Origin: an uncultured Collinsella sp.
Lineage (GTDB): Bacteria; Actinomycetota; Coriobacteriia; Coriobacteriales; Coriobacteriaceae
DNA length: 16,613 nucleotides
Assembly (NCBI GenBank): GCA_900552705.1
Contig: USAX01000029.1
Span: 1-16,613 of the forward strand
Direction of reading: 5' to 3'
The notes below the pieces were generated by a model. That model was given only the letters and a program-made list of their open reading frames with translations. It had not been told where the DNA came from and made no database searches. Made by a program: the position numbers and the translations under genes. Shown here in pieces: positions 6,509 through 13,351 of this stretch (positions are counted from its first letter, which is position 1; each line of letters starts with the position of its first letter).

Positions 6509-7426
6509 GTGAGGGCTGTGTCCAATAAATCCAAGGACGCTGACCCCAAGCAACCAGATTCCTCGTTCATTCAGTTCGACGATGCAAAGCAACAGGGCGC
6601 CGCTTCGGCGGCGTCCGCCCCTCGCCGCAAGGCGCTCCTCGGCGTTCTGACTGCCGCGTGCACCATTCTGATTGTCGTCTCGCTGGGCTTCGTCCATCCT
6701 TCCGAGAGCGGCGCCTGGTCCATCGACTGGATCATTCAGACCGTGACGGGGGAGAGCGTCGTCACCAAGGACACCAAGGCGTCTGGCTCGACTACGACTT
6801 CGGGCGAGGCCAGTTCCAAGGATTCCAAGTCATCGAATGACGCAAAAGACGAGTCCAAGCATTCTGATGAGTCCAAGTCCAAGGACGATTCCGAGTCTTC
6901 AAACAAGGAATCGGACAAGAACTCGGATAGCAAGAAGTCCGAGGACCAGGACGGCAAGAAGTCTGGCGACAAATCCGCTGCCCAAAATACGGGAGCCGGT
7001 GATACTTCCAATGCGTCTGGCGGTGCTTCTTCGGGCGGTGGCCAGTCGTCTGATGGAGCCTCATCCTCTAATGGTGGAAACGCCTCCTCGGGCAGCCAGA
7101 GCGGCTCGCAGGAGTCCAGCTACGTAACAGTGACGGTCTCGGTCACTTCGAGCGCTGTGGGCAATCCTGTGTCTTCTGGCGGCTCCTTTACCTTTAACGA
7201 AGGTGCTACCGTCTACGATGCCCTGTGCGCGCTGGGCCTTTCTGTCAACGCACACGGCTCGTCGTACGGCACGTATGTCTCCGCGATTGGTGGTTTGGCC
7301 GAGAAACAGTACGGCGGCACGAGCGGCTGGATGTACTCCGTCAACGGCGCAACGCCCATGACGGCGTGCAGCAACTACGTTCTCTCCAACGGCGATAACG
7401 TGGTCTGGTATTACGTTACAGGCTAA
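6509..7426 (+). CDS. N-terminally membrane-anchored protein with one DUF4430 (transcobalamin-like) domain
   Basis: A 305-residue protein: short cytoplasmic N-terminus, one membrane span (about 42-62, ALLGVLTAACTILIVVSLGF after RRK), a long extracellular Ser/Lys/Asp then Gly/Ser-rich linker (about 85-200), and a single DUF4430 domain at about 205-305 ending in SGWMYSVNG...NGDNVVWYYVTG, the typical family C-terminal strands. There is no Lys/Arg-Cys lipobox. It begins immediately after the stop codon of the large surface protein (GTG at 6509; GTG 6518 with TGAGG at 6510-6514 is an alternative), so the two are translationally coupled and both fall under the upstream cobalamin riboswitch. Its topology mirrors the large protein: anchored at the N-terminus with the binding-type domain at the distal end. 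A B12-binding or hand-over role is inferred from domain family and context only. Confidence 0.9.
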   Translation: MRAVSNKSKDADPKQPDSSFIQFDDAKQQGAASAASAPRRKALLGVLTAACTILIVVSLGFVHPSESGAWSIDWIIQTVTGESVVTKDTKASGSTTTSGEASSKDSKSSNDAKDESKHSDESKSKDDSESSNKESDKNSDSKKSEDQDGKKSGDKSAAQNTGAGDTSNASGGASSGGGQSSDGASSSNGGNASSGSQSGSQESSYVTVTVSVTSSAVGNPVSSGGSFTFNEGATVYDALCALGLSVNAHGSSYGTYVSAIGGLAEKQYGGTSGWMYSVNGATPMTACSNYVLSNGDNVVWYYVTG

Positions 7427-7446
7427 TGACCTCGACATAGCGCACC

Positions 7447-7486
7447 AAGCGGGCGGTTTGGACAAACATCCGGGCCGCCCGCTTTT
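7447..7486 (+). terminator. Intrinsic terminator of the DUF4430 operon
   Basis: GCGGGCGG (7449-7456) pairs with CCGCCCGC (7475-7482). An inner GTTT/AAAC extension is possible, and flanking AA pairs with the first Ts of TTTT (7483-7486). It lies 20 nt after the stop codon. Confidence 0.85.
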
Positions 7487-7525
7487 CATGCGTAGAGGAC
7501 TTGGTCGCCGGGTCTTTCGGCAAAC

Positions 7526-7559
7526 AAAAAACCGGTTGGAATGGGAATTCCAACCGGTT
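7526..7559 (-). terminator. Intrinsic terminator of the first GtrA gene
   Basis: A perfect 13-bp stem (7530-7542 with 7547-7559, core ACCGGTTGGAAT) has a four-base loop. Read on the minus strand it is followed by a T run (7526-7531 complement). It lies 27 nt past the stop of the minus-strand GtrA gene and faces the plus-strand terminator at 7447-7486, so the two convergent units are insulated from each other. Confidence 0.88.
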
Positions 7560-7585
7560 ATACATTCAAGCAAATAGCGAATCGA

Positions 7586-7993
7586 CTACGACCGTGCGCC
7601 CTCGAGGAAGAAGCGGCGGCTGAAGTAGTTGTACCAGGTGACGAGGAACGTGGCGATGGCCTTCATGGCCTGGTAGCCGATGCTCAAAAACGTGACGCCC
7701 ACAAACATGTACAGGTCGTTGAGGCCCAGGCCGATCACCGACAGGATGGTGAAGATCGTGAACTCGCGCTTGCGGCTCATGCCCTCGCGATGGTCGAACA
7801 CGTACTTCATGCTGAGCCAGTAGTTGACCACGACGGACGTGGTAAACGAGACCGTGGTGCTCATCAAAAAGTCGAGGTGAAACAGCTCGACGAGCGCAAT
7901 GAGCATACCCCAGTCGATGCCAAAGGAGATAAGACCCACGACAGCGAACTTGAGGAACTGCTTGGTATGAGGTTGTGCCAGTGCCTTGCGCAC
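7586..7993 (-). CDS. GtrA-family four-span membrane protein (paralogue A)
   Basis: A 135-residue protein with four predicted membrane spans (about 13-34, 42-66, 76-98 and 109-130), the size and layout of the GtrA family. Members are thought to help move lipid-linked sugars (such as undecaprenyl-phosphate-glucose) across the membrane for cell-wall or surface polysaccharide decoration. The family signature segment NYWLSMKYVFDHREGMSR lies between spans 2 and 3. The start is GTG 7993 with a weak GGATG ribosome site; the nearest upstream ATG is followed directly by a stop. It lies next to a close paralogue at 8212-8607, sharing MKYVF-x-H-x-EGMSR-x-REF and LSVIGLGLND. No glycosyltransferase lies nearby, so the sugar is unknown. 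Confidence 0.88.
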   Translation of the reverse strand: MRKALAQPHTKQFLKFAVVGLISFGIDWGMLIALVELFHLDFLMSTTVSFTTSVVVNYWLSMKYVFDHREGMSRKREFTIFTILSVIGLGLNDLYMFVGVTFLSIGYQAMKAIATFLVTWYNYFSRRFFLEGARS

Positions 7994-8075
7994 GTAATCA
8001 CATCCAATGCGTTGATGAATCGAGCAGAGGATACTTTAGAGCTTTTGCAAGGGAAACGTAAGGTCTTTGCCAAGA

Positions 8076-8101
8076 ACTATACGAACTCGCCAAATTATCA
8101 A
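8076..8101 (-). promoter_or_regulatory. Possible promoter of GtrA paralogue A
   Basis: On the minus strand TTGATA (8096-8101) and TATAGT (8076-8081) read as -35 and -10 hexamers, both close to consensus, but the 14-nt spacing is too short for a standard promoter. The stretch 7994-8211 between the two GtrA genes shows no coding region and is locally AT-rich, so a promoter somewhere here is plausible. Confidence 0.25.
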
Positions 8102-8142
8102 GTGCTAATCCGCAAACGTTGAAAATTTGCCCGTAAACGAGC

Positions 8143-8191
8143 AATGCCCACGAACAACACAGCGCTCGACGCGCGTCATCTGTGGGCATTG
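8143..8191 (-). terminator. Long-loop inverted repeat after GtrA paralogue B (possible terminator)
   Basis: CAATGCCCAC (8143-8152) and GTGGGCATTG (8182-8191) form a perfect 10-bp stem 20 nt past the stop of the minus-strand gene at 8212. The 29-nt loop holds the palindrome GACGCGCGTC (8168-8177). No T run follows on either strand, so it is not a classical intrinsic terminator; an RNA-stabilising 3' hairpin is equally possible. Confidence 0.35.
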
Positions 8192-8211
8192 TAAAGCTGT
8201 AAGGTTGCGAG

Positions 8212-8607
8212 TTACTTGGTCTCGTCGCCTTCCAGGAAGATCTTTCGGGTCACAAAGTTGTAGACCATGACAAGCGCGGTGGCGCAAATCTTGGCGATAT
8301 TGGCCTCGAGCCCCAGGCCGGCGTTGAGCGCCAGCACGATGCCGTCGTTGAGTCCCAAACCGATCACAGACAGCACGACAAAGATAATGAACTCGCGGCG
8401 GCGGCTCATGCCCTCCTTGTGCGCAAACACGTACTTCATGCTGGCGAGGTAGTTAAAGATGAGTGAGATGATAAAGCCGCTGGTGTTGGCGATTAGGATG
8501 TTGAGGCCCAGACCGTAGTGGAGCAGATTCATAATGCCAAAGTCGATGACCGTGGCAATGACGCCGACGACGCCAAACTTCATGATCTGCGCAAGGAGCT
8601 TTTGCAT
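8212..8607 (-). CDS. GtrA-family four-span membrane protein (paralogue B)
   Basis: A 131-residue protein of the GtrA family with four predicted spans, starting MQKLLAQIMKFGVVGVIATV. ATG 8607 is chosen because AAGGCAGG precedes it by a few bases and it gives the usual family length; the frame stays open upstream to 8670, adding 21 residues rich in Pro/Arg/His that look non-native. The inter-span signature NYLASMKYVFAHKEGMSRRREF and the LSVIGLGLND motif are nearly the same as in the neighbouring copy at 7586-7993, indicating a tandem duplication. It lies 78 nt downstream of the fructose bisphosphatase gene on the same strand with no clear terminator between them, so it may be partly co-transcribed with it. 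Role presumed to be membrane translocation of a lipid-linked sugar. Confidence 0.9.
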   Translation of the reverse strand: MQKLLAQIMKFGVVGVIATVIDFGIMNLLHYGLGLNILIANTSGFIISLIFNYLASMKYVFAHKEGMSRRREFIIFVVLSVIGLGLNDGIVLALNAGLGLEANIAKICATALVMVYNFVTRKIFLEGDETK

Positions 8608-8685
8608 GGTACCTGCCTTATGGTGGCGCCGGGGCGCCGCGGGGATGACAAACTCAGCAAGTTTAGCCAATCCCCACGGGTGGTG

Positions 8686-10602
8686 CTAGGCGCGCTCCTC
8701 GATAGCACCGTTTCTATATGCATCGAGCAGCTGGCGCAGGTCCTGGATCTGGCTGCGGATCTTGGCACCGGAATCGGTGTCGCTCACCATGCGGCGACGG
8801 TCGGCCTCGTCAAAGCGGTTGGTCTCGCTTTCGATATCGACGTTGCGGGTGAGTGCCTCGGCAACCGTCGTAAAGGCCCGGTGCGACTTGAGGCGGCAGC
8901 CGCGCGAGCTCGAGATGAGCGTATAGCCGGCGATACCCGTCTTGGGATGGTAAGCGCGGCAGAAGCCGCCATCGATGACCAGCAGCTTGCCCTCGGCGCG
9001 GATGGGCTGCTCGCCCTTGGTGGTTTTAACGGGCGTGTGGCCGTTGATGATGTGACCGGTCGGTGAGCATGCCATGGGCGCGACGCCAAACTCGCGCATG
9101 ATGTCGTCGCAGACCGAGGGCGACTTGGTAAGCGTAAAGTATGGGTCCATCGGCTCGACCCAGGTGCTCTTATCGGCGATATAGGCGCGCTCAAAGGTAC
9201 GCACCAGGCGTCCGCTGGCGGGTGAGTTAAAGCCAATCCACAGGTACCACATCCAGTCGAGAGCGTCGCGGTCGCCCACGCGCCAAGCGCGGCGGGCGAT
9301 GTGGTCGCAAAAATCGAGATAATCGCGGCCAGCGTGCCAGGTGCCCAGGCAGTTCATGCTGCTAAAAGTGCCGTCTTCGTTGAGCGGCACGCAGCCATGG
9401 AACAGCAGGTTGCCGTTGGCGACCTTGTACATCGAGCCGTGGGAATAGAGGAAATCGATATGGCGATGCAGGTGATCGGCGGTGACAAACTCGGACACGA
9501 GCTTGTCGATGATGTGCTGCTCCTCGGGCGTGAGCGTATAGGGGTCCGCCGGGTCGACGGTGGGGAAGTCGTTGGTCGTGAGCGGCCACACGCTGCCGTC
9601 GGCGAGCGTGACCGTGCCGGTGTCGTGTTCGATCTTGTCGAGTAGCAGGCGGTCGGTCATGTCGAACTCGGGATGGCGCTGGATAATCTGGCCCTCGAGC
9701 TTAAAGAGCAGCACGTTGATGGCCTTGATCAGCGGGGTGATGGACTCACCGGCGGTGTAGGTGGCATCTGCAAAGGCGACAAGCTCACGTAGCGAGATGC
9801 CGTAGTCGTTCTCCAGGATCTCGTAATTGTCGTAGCGTAGGTTGTTGCGCAGCACCGTGGCGATGCAGGCGGGCTCACCGGCCGCAGCGCCCATCCACAG
9901 CAGGTCGTGGTTGCCCCACTGGATGTCGAGTGAATGGTAGGTGAGCAGACGGTCCATAATCTTGGCCGCGCCGCCGCCGCGGTCGAAGATGTCGCCCACC
10001 AGGTGCAGGTGGTCGACGGCCAGGCGCTTGATGAGCGAGGCGAGCGACTCGATAAAGTCGTCGGCGCTTGCGGTCTCCAGGATGGACTCCACGATGCGCT
10101 CGTGATAGCGCACGCGATAGTTGTTCTCATCCGGATGCGTGTGTAGCAGCTCGTCGATGATGTAGGCGTAATCGCGTGGGATGGCCTTACGAACCTTGGA
10201 GCGGGTGTAGCGGCTTGAAAGCGAACGAGCGACCATGATGAGCTGGTCAAGCATCGTTTTGTACCAGGTGGGCGAGTCCTCGCGCTGGCTGCGGACCAGC
10301 TCGATCTTCTCGTGCGGGTAGTAGATGAGCGTGCACAGCTCGCCCTTTTCGTCAAAGGTGAGCGTGTCGCCAAAAATCTCGTCGACATGCTCGCGCACGA
10401 CGCCCGAGCAGTTGTTGAGGATGTGCATAAAGGCTTCGTACTCGCCATGCACGTCGCTCATAAAATGCTCGGTGCCCTTTGGCAGGTTGAGGATGGCCGA
10501 GAGATTGATGATCTCGGTAAACGCGGATTGCTCGGTGGGAAATTGTTTCGACAGCAGACGCAGATACTTGAAGTCTTGCGGATTGCGATCGAATGCGACC
10601 AT
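8686..10602 (-). CDS. fbp: Fructose-1,6-bisphosphatase, class III (Firmicutes type)
   Basis: A 638-residue cytosolic enzyme that hydrolyses fructose-1,6-bisphosphate to fructose-6-phosphate in gluconeogenesis. Length matches class III FBPases (about 640-670 residues). The metallophosphatase core is intact: SDVHGEYEAF (49-58; Asp50, His52), GDIFDRGG (203-210; Asp204, Asp207), WGNHDLLWMG (229-238; Asn231, His232), then FHGCVPLNEDG and INGHTPVK in the C-terminal half. ATG 10602 is chosen because GGAAGG lies 7 nt upstream; the frame continues open to 10647 but lacks a ribosome site there. Class III enzymes of other bacteria respond to PEP and AMP, which cannot be judged here. A dyad at 10630-10659 sits in the leader and may regulate it. 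It is divergent from the DegV gene across a 320-bp non-coding stretch. Confidence 0.96.
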   Translation of the reverse strand: MVAFDRNPQDFKYLRLLSKQFPTEQSAFTEIINLSAILNLPKGTEHFMSDVHGEYEAFMHILNNCSGVVREHVDEIFGDTLTFDEKGELCTLIYYPHEKIELVRSQREDSPTWYKTMLDQLIMVARSLSSRYTRSKVRKAIPRDYAYIIDELLHTHPDENNYRVRYHERIVESILETASADDFIESLASLIKRLAVDHLHLVGDIFDRGGGAAKIMDRLLTYHSLDIQWGNHDLLWMGAAAGEPACIATVLRNNLRYDNYEILENDYGISLRELVAFADATYTAGESITPLIKAINVLLFKLEGQIIQRHPEFDMTDRLLLDKIEHDTGTVTLADGSVWPLTTNDFPTVDPADPYTLTPEEQHIIDKLVSEFVTADHLHRHIDFLYSHGSMYKVANGNLLFHGCVPLNEDGTFSSMNCLGTWHAGRDYLDFCDHIARRAWRVGDRDALDWMWYLWIGFNSPASGRLVRTFERAYIADKSTWVEPMDPYFTLTKSPSVCDDIMREFGVAPMACSPTGHIINGHTPVKTTKGEQPIRAEGKLLVIDGGFCRAYHPKTGIAGYTLISSSRGCRLKSHRAFTTVAEALTRNVDIESETNRFDEADRRRMVSDTDSGAKIRSQIQDLRQLLDAYRNGAIEERA

Positions 10603-10629
10603 GAAACACCTTCCGATGGAGCTGGTAAA

Positions 10630-10659
10630 ACTGATAAACAGCGTCAAACGTTTATCAGT
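10630..10659. promoter_or_regulatory. Dyad in fbp leader, LacI-family-like operator candidate
   Basis: ACTGATAAAC (10630-10639) and GTTTATCAGT (10650-10659) are a perfect 10-bp inverted repeat with a 10-nt centre. Overlapping its right arm is a second palindrome centred on AAACGTTT (10646-10653), flanked GTC/ATC, the kind of CG-centred site used by LacI-family repressors such as CcpA, PurR and Cra. It begins 28 nt upstream of the fbp start codon. As RNA in the fbp direction it would be a hairpin followed by TTTT, so attenuation is another reading. The rest of 10660-10885 holds no gene or clear element. Confidence 0.4.
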
Positions 10660-10885
10660 ATGCGCCGCTTTTGTTTCGATTTTGCGCCAGCGGCTGAATT
10701 GTCGGCTGAACGGTTTGGTAAATCGATTTAGTTGAGGTAGATATGGCGGTTGAGTGGAGACGATAGAGGGTGTTTTCTCAGATATTTATGCGTGGGGTCG
10801 GTGGAAACGATGGTGGTAAAGATGTTCGCTATTTTTGGTTCGATTTGGTAAATAGTGGACATATGTACCGTATGTAGGCTCACTG

Positions 10886-10894
10886 TGCGATAAT
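10886..10894 (+). promoter_or_regulatory. Extended -10 promoter of the DegV gene
   Basis: TGCGATAAT contains an extended -10 (TGN) followed by GATAAT, five of six to consensus. No good -35 is seen at the right distance, as is common for extended -10 promoters. The transcript would start near 10901, leaving about 22 nt with AAGGAG at 10911-10916 before the start codon. Confidence 0.5.
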
Positions 10895-10922
10895 TTGCGC
10901 AGCAATGAGTAAGGAGCCTCAT

Positions 10923-11813
10923 ATGAGTGATTTTGTCCTGACCTGTGAATCCGCCGCCGATCGAACTCGGGAGTTCTTTGAATCGCGCAATATCCCTGTC
11001 GTGTGTTTTCATTACGAGATCGACGATGTTGTCTATACGGACGATCTGTATCAGTCGATTACGCCGGACGAGTTTTTTGCCCAGATTGCCGCAGGCGCCA
11101 TGCCCAAGACGTCTCAGGTGAGCGTGGGTGAGTACGAGGAGTTTTGGGAGCCGCTTGTTGCCGAGGGTAAAGACGTGCTGCACCTGACGTTGTCGTCGGG
11201 TATTTCGGGTACGTATGGCTCGGCTTGCGTTGCGGCGCAGATGCTCGCGGATCGCTATCCCCAGGGCGGCAAGGTGCGCGTCATCGATTCGCTGGCGGCG
11301 TCTTCGGGCTTTGGCCTGATGGCGGAATGTGCCGCCGACGTGCGCGATAGCGGGGCTTCACTCGACGAGACGGCTGCCTGGATCGAGGAGCACAAGCTCA
11401 ACCTGCACCACTGGTTCTTCTCGACCGATCTGTCGAGCTACCTGCGCGGCGGTCGCATTTCGGCTGCGAGCGCGATCATCGGCACGGCGCTTAAGATTTG
11501 CCCGCTTATGACGGTCGATTGCGAAGGTGGGCTGTCGCCACGTGAGAAGATTCGCACTAAGAAGCGCGCGATTTCCGAGATGGCTAAGACCATGATGGCA
11601 CACGTGCAGGACGGTGCGGATTATTCGGGTAAGTGCATCATGTCGCACTCGGCGTGCCGCGAGGATGCCGAAGCAGTTGCGGCGCTGATCGAGGAACAGA
11701 TTCCGCAGCTTAAAGGCAAGATTGAGATCAATAACATCGGTACTCTGATTGGCTCGCATACCGGACCTGGTACGGTGGCGCTCTTCTTTATGGGCGACAA
11801 GCGCGTGGATTAG
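10923..11813 (+). CDS. DegV family fatty-acid-binding protein
   Basis: A 296-residue cytosolic DegV protein. The family binds a long-chain fatty acid between two domains; FakB proteins of this family present it to the kinase FakA for acyl-phosphate formation. Visible hallmarks: FHYEIDDVVYTDD (29-41), MPKTSQVS (60-67, lipid-carboxylate Thr/Ser region), TLSSGISGTYGSA (89-101), RGGRIS (175-180) and a C-terminal GTLIGSHTGPGTVALFF block. ATG 10923 is chosen because AAGGAG sits 6 nt upstream; an in-frame ATG at 10905 overlaps that ribosome site. It is a single-gene unit with its own promoter and a terminator shared with the convergent neighbour. No fatty-acid kinase gene is in the window, so whether it works as a FakB is unproven. 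Confidence 0.95.
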   Translation: MSDFVLTCESAADRTREFFESRNIPVVCFHYEIDDVVYTDDLYQSITPDEFFAQIAAGAMPKTSQVSVGEYEEFWEPLVAEGKDVLHLTLSSGISGTYGSACVAAQMLADRYPQGGKVRVIDSLAASSGFGLMAECAADVRDSGASLDETAAWIEEHKLNLHHWFFSTDLSSYLRGGRISAASAIIGTALKICPLMTVDCEGGLSPREKIRTKKRAISEMAKTMMAHVQDGADYSGKCIMSHSACREDAEAVAALIEEQIPQLKGKIEINNIGTLIGSHTGPGTVALFFMGDKRVD

Positions 11814-11850
11814 TTTGCCCCATCACATCGCTGCATGATTGCTCAAACGA

Positions 11851-11882
11851 AAACGGCCCGCCTCACGTTTGTGGGGCGGGCC
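11851..11882. terminator. Bidirectional terminator between convergent DegV and TIM-barrel genes
   Basis: GGCCCGCC (11855-11862) pairs with GGCGGGCC (11875-11882), continuing through a T-G wobble into CAC/GTG around a GTTT loop, a 12-bp stem in all. On the minus strand it is followed by GTTTTCGTTT; on the plus strand only by TTGCTGTT. It lies 41 nt past the DegV stop and 13 nt past the stop of the minus-strand gene, so it can serve both, better for the minus strand. Confidence 0.8.
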
Positions 11883-11895
11883 TTGCTGTTGGGGG

Positions 11896-12987
11896 TTAGC
11901 GTTTCTTTCCGCGGAAGAAGAAGCCGTGCAGTGACGGCTTGAGGCCGCGGTTGGCGCGATGCTCCTCGACGCGCTCGTGGATCGAAGCGACGCGCTCGAT
12001 GACTTCGTCGGGAATCGGCACGTCGGGATTCATGTTCTCGACCTGGCTGACCTCGGCGGCGGAGACCTGGTCGATAATGGGCACATCGTCGTGCGAGATG
12101 ACAGGTGTGGCGTCTTCCTTCATCTTGCGATAACGCTGCATCATGTCGGTCTGTAGCTGCTGGGCCGAAGGCGGCGTCCAGATGATGGCGTTGGCGCCGG
12201 CGGCGATGGTTTCACGGATGCTCTCTGGCGTCTTGCCGCCCGGCGCGATGAGCGGCAGGTTGGGATAGTGCTTGCGCAGCTCGCGTAGGACCTGGGGCGT
12301 GTTCTTGCCGGCGGCGATGTTGAGAATCTTGGCTCCAGCGCGCACCTTGGCGTGGGCATCGTCGTCGCAGCGAACGACCGTAGCGATGACGGGGATGTCG
12401 GCGATGTTGGTGATGTGCTCGACCATCTCGGCGGTGGCGGGGGAGTTGACCACGCATCCCGCCGCGCCCTGCATCTCGGAGACGGCTGCCATCTGCACGG
12501 AGCGCTTACCAGTGGTGGTGCCACCGCCCACACCTACAAAGACCGGGCACTCGGCGACGGTCAGCAGCGCTTGCGTAATGGCGGGCTGCGGCGTGAAAGG
12601 GTAGACCGCAAAGACGGCATCGGCGTTGGAGTTGCGGATAACCGCGACATCGGTGGTGTAAATGAGCGACTTGATGCGGCGGCCAAAGATCGTGAAGCCG
12701 CTGGCCTCCTCAATCTCGTCAGGCATGCGAAGGGCCGCCTTGCGCAAACGCCCGTCGATGGGCAGGGGCTCCATAGGGAGCAGGCCGTTGGGCGTGACGG
12801 CTACCTGGGGCTCGGTAAATTCGTCCGCAAGCTCGACCTCGGAGAAATCGACCGAGGCGACGATGTCCTCGTGAACCTCGGCGGGCACATCGATGGGAGC
12901 TTGGTCGTTTGCCGCGGCGGGCGTGTCGAAGGAGCTGGTGCCGACGAAGTCGTCGACGCGTTCGTTTAGATCGTTGAGGGTATCCAT
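11896..12987 (-). CDS. Predicted TIM-barrel protein of unknown function with disordered N-terminus
   Basis: A 363-residue protein not matched to a named family. Residues 1-80 are acidic and low in hydrophobics, probably disordered. Residues about 85-280 read as a (beta/alpha)8-like domain: repeated beta strands DVAVIRN, DAVFAVYPF, CPVFVGVGGG, CVVNSP, IPVIATVVR, AKILNIAAG, PLIAPGG and ANAIIWTPP alternate with helices. The late GGKTPESIRETIAAGANAII resembles the phosphate-binding end of ribulose-phosphate-type barrels (aldolase/FMN-type families). The tail (285-363) is charged and ends in FFFRGKKR. No membrane span or signal peptide. The start is fixed: an in-frame TAG lies 15 nt upstream, with no other start codon between. 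There is no Shine-Dalgarno sequence, and a -10-like TAGAAT ends 9 nt before the ATG, suggesting a leaderless mRNA. Enzyme activity is not predicted. Confidence 0.85.
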   Translation of the reverse strand: MDTLNDLNERVDDFVGTSSFDTPAAANDQAPIDVPAEVHEDIVASVDFSEVELADEFTEPQVAVTPNGLLPMEPLPIDGRLRKAALRMPDEIEEASGFTIFGRRIKSLIYTTDVAVIRNSNADAVFAVYPFTPQPAITQALLTVAECPVFVGVGGGTTTGKRSVQMAAVSEMQGAAGCVVNSPATAEMVEHITNIADIPVIATVVRCDDDAHAKVRAGAKILNIAAGKNTPQVLRELRKHYPNLPLIAPGGKTPESIRETIAAGANAIIWTPPSAQQLQTDMMQRYRKMKEDATPVISHDDVPIIDQVSAAEVSQVENMNPDVPIPDEVIERVASIHERVEEHRANRGLKPSLHGFFFRGKKR

Positions 12988-12996
12988 GGAGGCTCG

Positions 12997-13002
12997 ATTC
13001 TA
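12997..13002 (-). promoter_or_regulatory. -10-like element giving a possible leaderless transcript
   Basis: On the minus strand TAGAAT (five of six to the -10 consensus) ends 9 nt before the ATG at 12987. A start 6-7 nt downstream would put the mRNA 5' end within about three bases of the start codon. No good -35 is visible at 16-18 nt. The remainder of 13003-13180 shows no gene. Confidence 0.4.
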
Positions 13003-13180
13003 TGTGATGACGGCCGGGAGGGTGCCGGCGGCGTTGTGCTTGCTAAATCGTTTGACGAGTTGATTTTTCCCCGCCGAGTCATCCGTTAGACCGAAGGGCC
13101 GGCGAACGTGAAGGAGCTGTGGTGGCGGGAATCGAGGTGCTATCTTGAAAGTCCCGTATGCAAAAGAAAGGTGACGCGGT

Positions 13181-13351
13181 ATGGAATTCTCGGCAATGTT
13201 GGGCTCGATTGGCCTGTGTGTGGGCGCAATCGTTGCCGCCGCGGTCATCTACTTTGTGGTCACGGCCATTAAGGGTAAAAGGGCCGAACGCAAGGAGCGC
13301 GCGATGCTTAAACAGCATCGCGACCAGCAGGGCAAACGCGCACGGAGATAG
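13181..13351 (+). CDS. Small single-span membrane protein, 56 residues
   Basis: A 56-residue open frame starting at ATG 13181 with GAAAGGTG (13166-13173) 7 nt upstream. A short polar start is followed by one hydrophobic span (about residues 8-30, GSIGLCVGAIVAAAVIYFVVTAI), then a strongly basic cytoplasmic tail rich in Lys/Arg (KGKRAERKER...GKRARR). This inside-positive pattern gives an N-out, C-in topology. The size, signal and ribosome site make it a credible small protein rather than chance. It is divergent from the TIM-barrel gene and convergent with the RNA methyltransferase gene, whose stop codon is 24 nt away. No family is recognised; it resembles many small membrane proteins that associate with a partner. 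Confidence 0.7.
   Translation: MEFSAMLGSIGLCVGAIVAAAVIYFVVTAIKGKRAERKERAMLKQHRDQQGKRARR

Noticed and set aside
2405..6697. Two very long minus-strand open frames (2405-4459 and 4484-6697) antisense to the surface protein gene.
   Set aside because: They are mirror frames of a GC-rich repetitive gene. Their products are Arg/Leu/Gly-rich without recognisable domains, and the plus frame has a signal peptide, known domains and a ribosome site.
8608..8670. Upstream extension of GtrA paralogue B to 8670.
   Set aside because: It adds a polar Pro/Arg/His-rich tail unlike GtrA proteins, and the ribosome site is at ATG 8607.
12499..12534. Walker-A-like GGGTTTGKRS in the TIM-barrel protein.
   Set aside because: The residue after GK is Arg, not Ser/Thr; no Walker B is seen, and the surrounding strand pattern fits a barrel loop.
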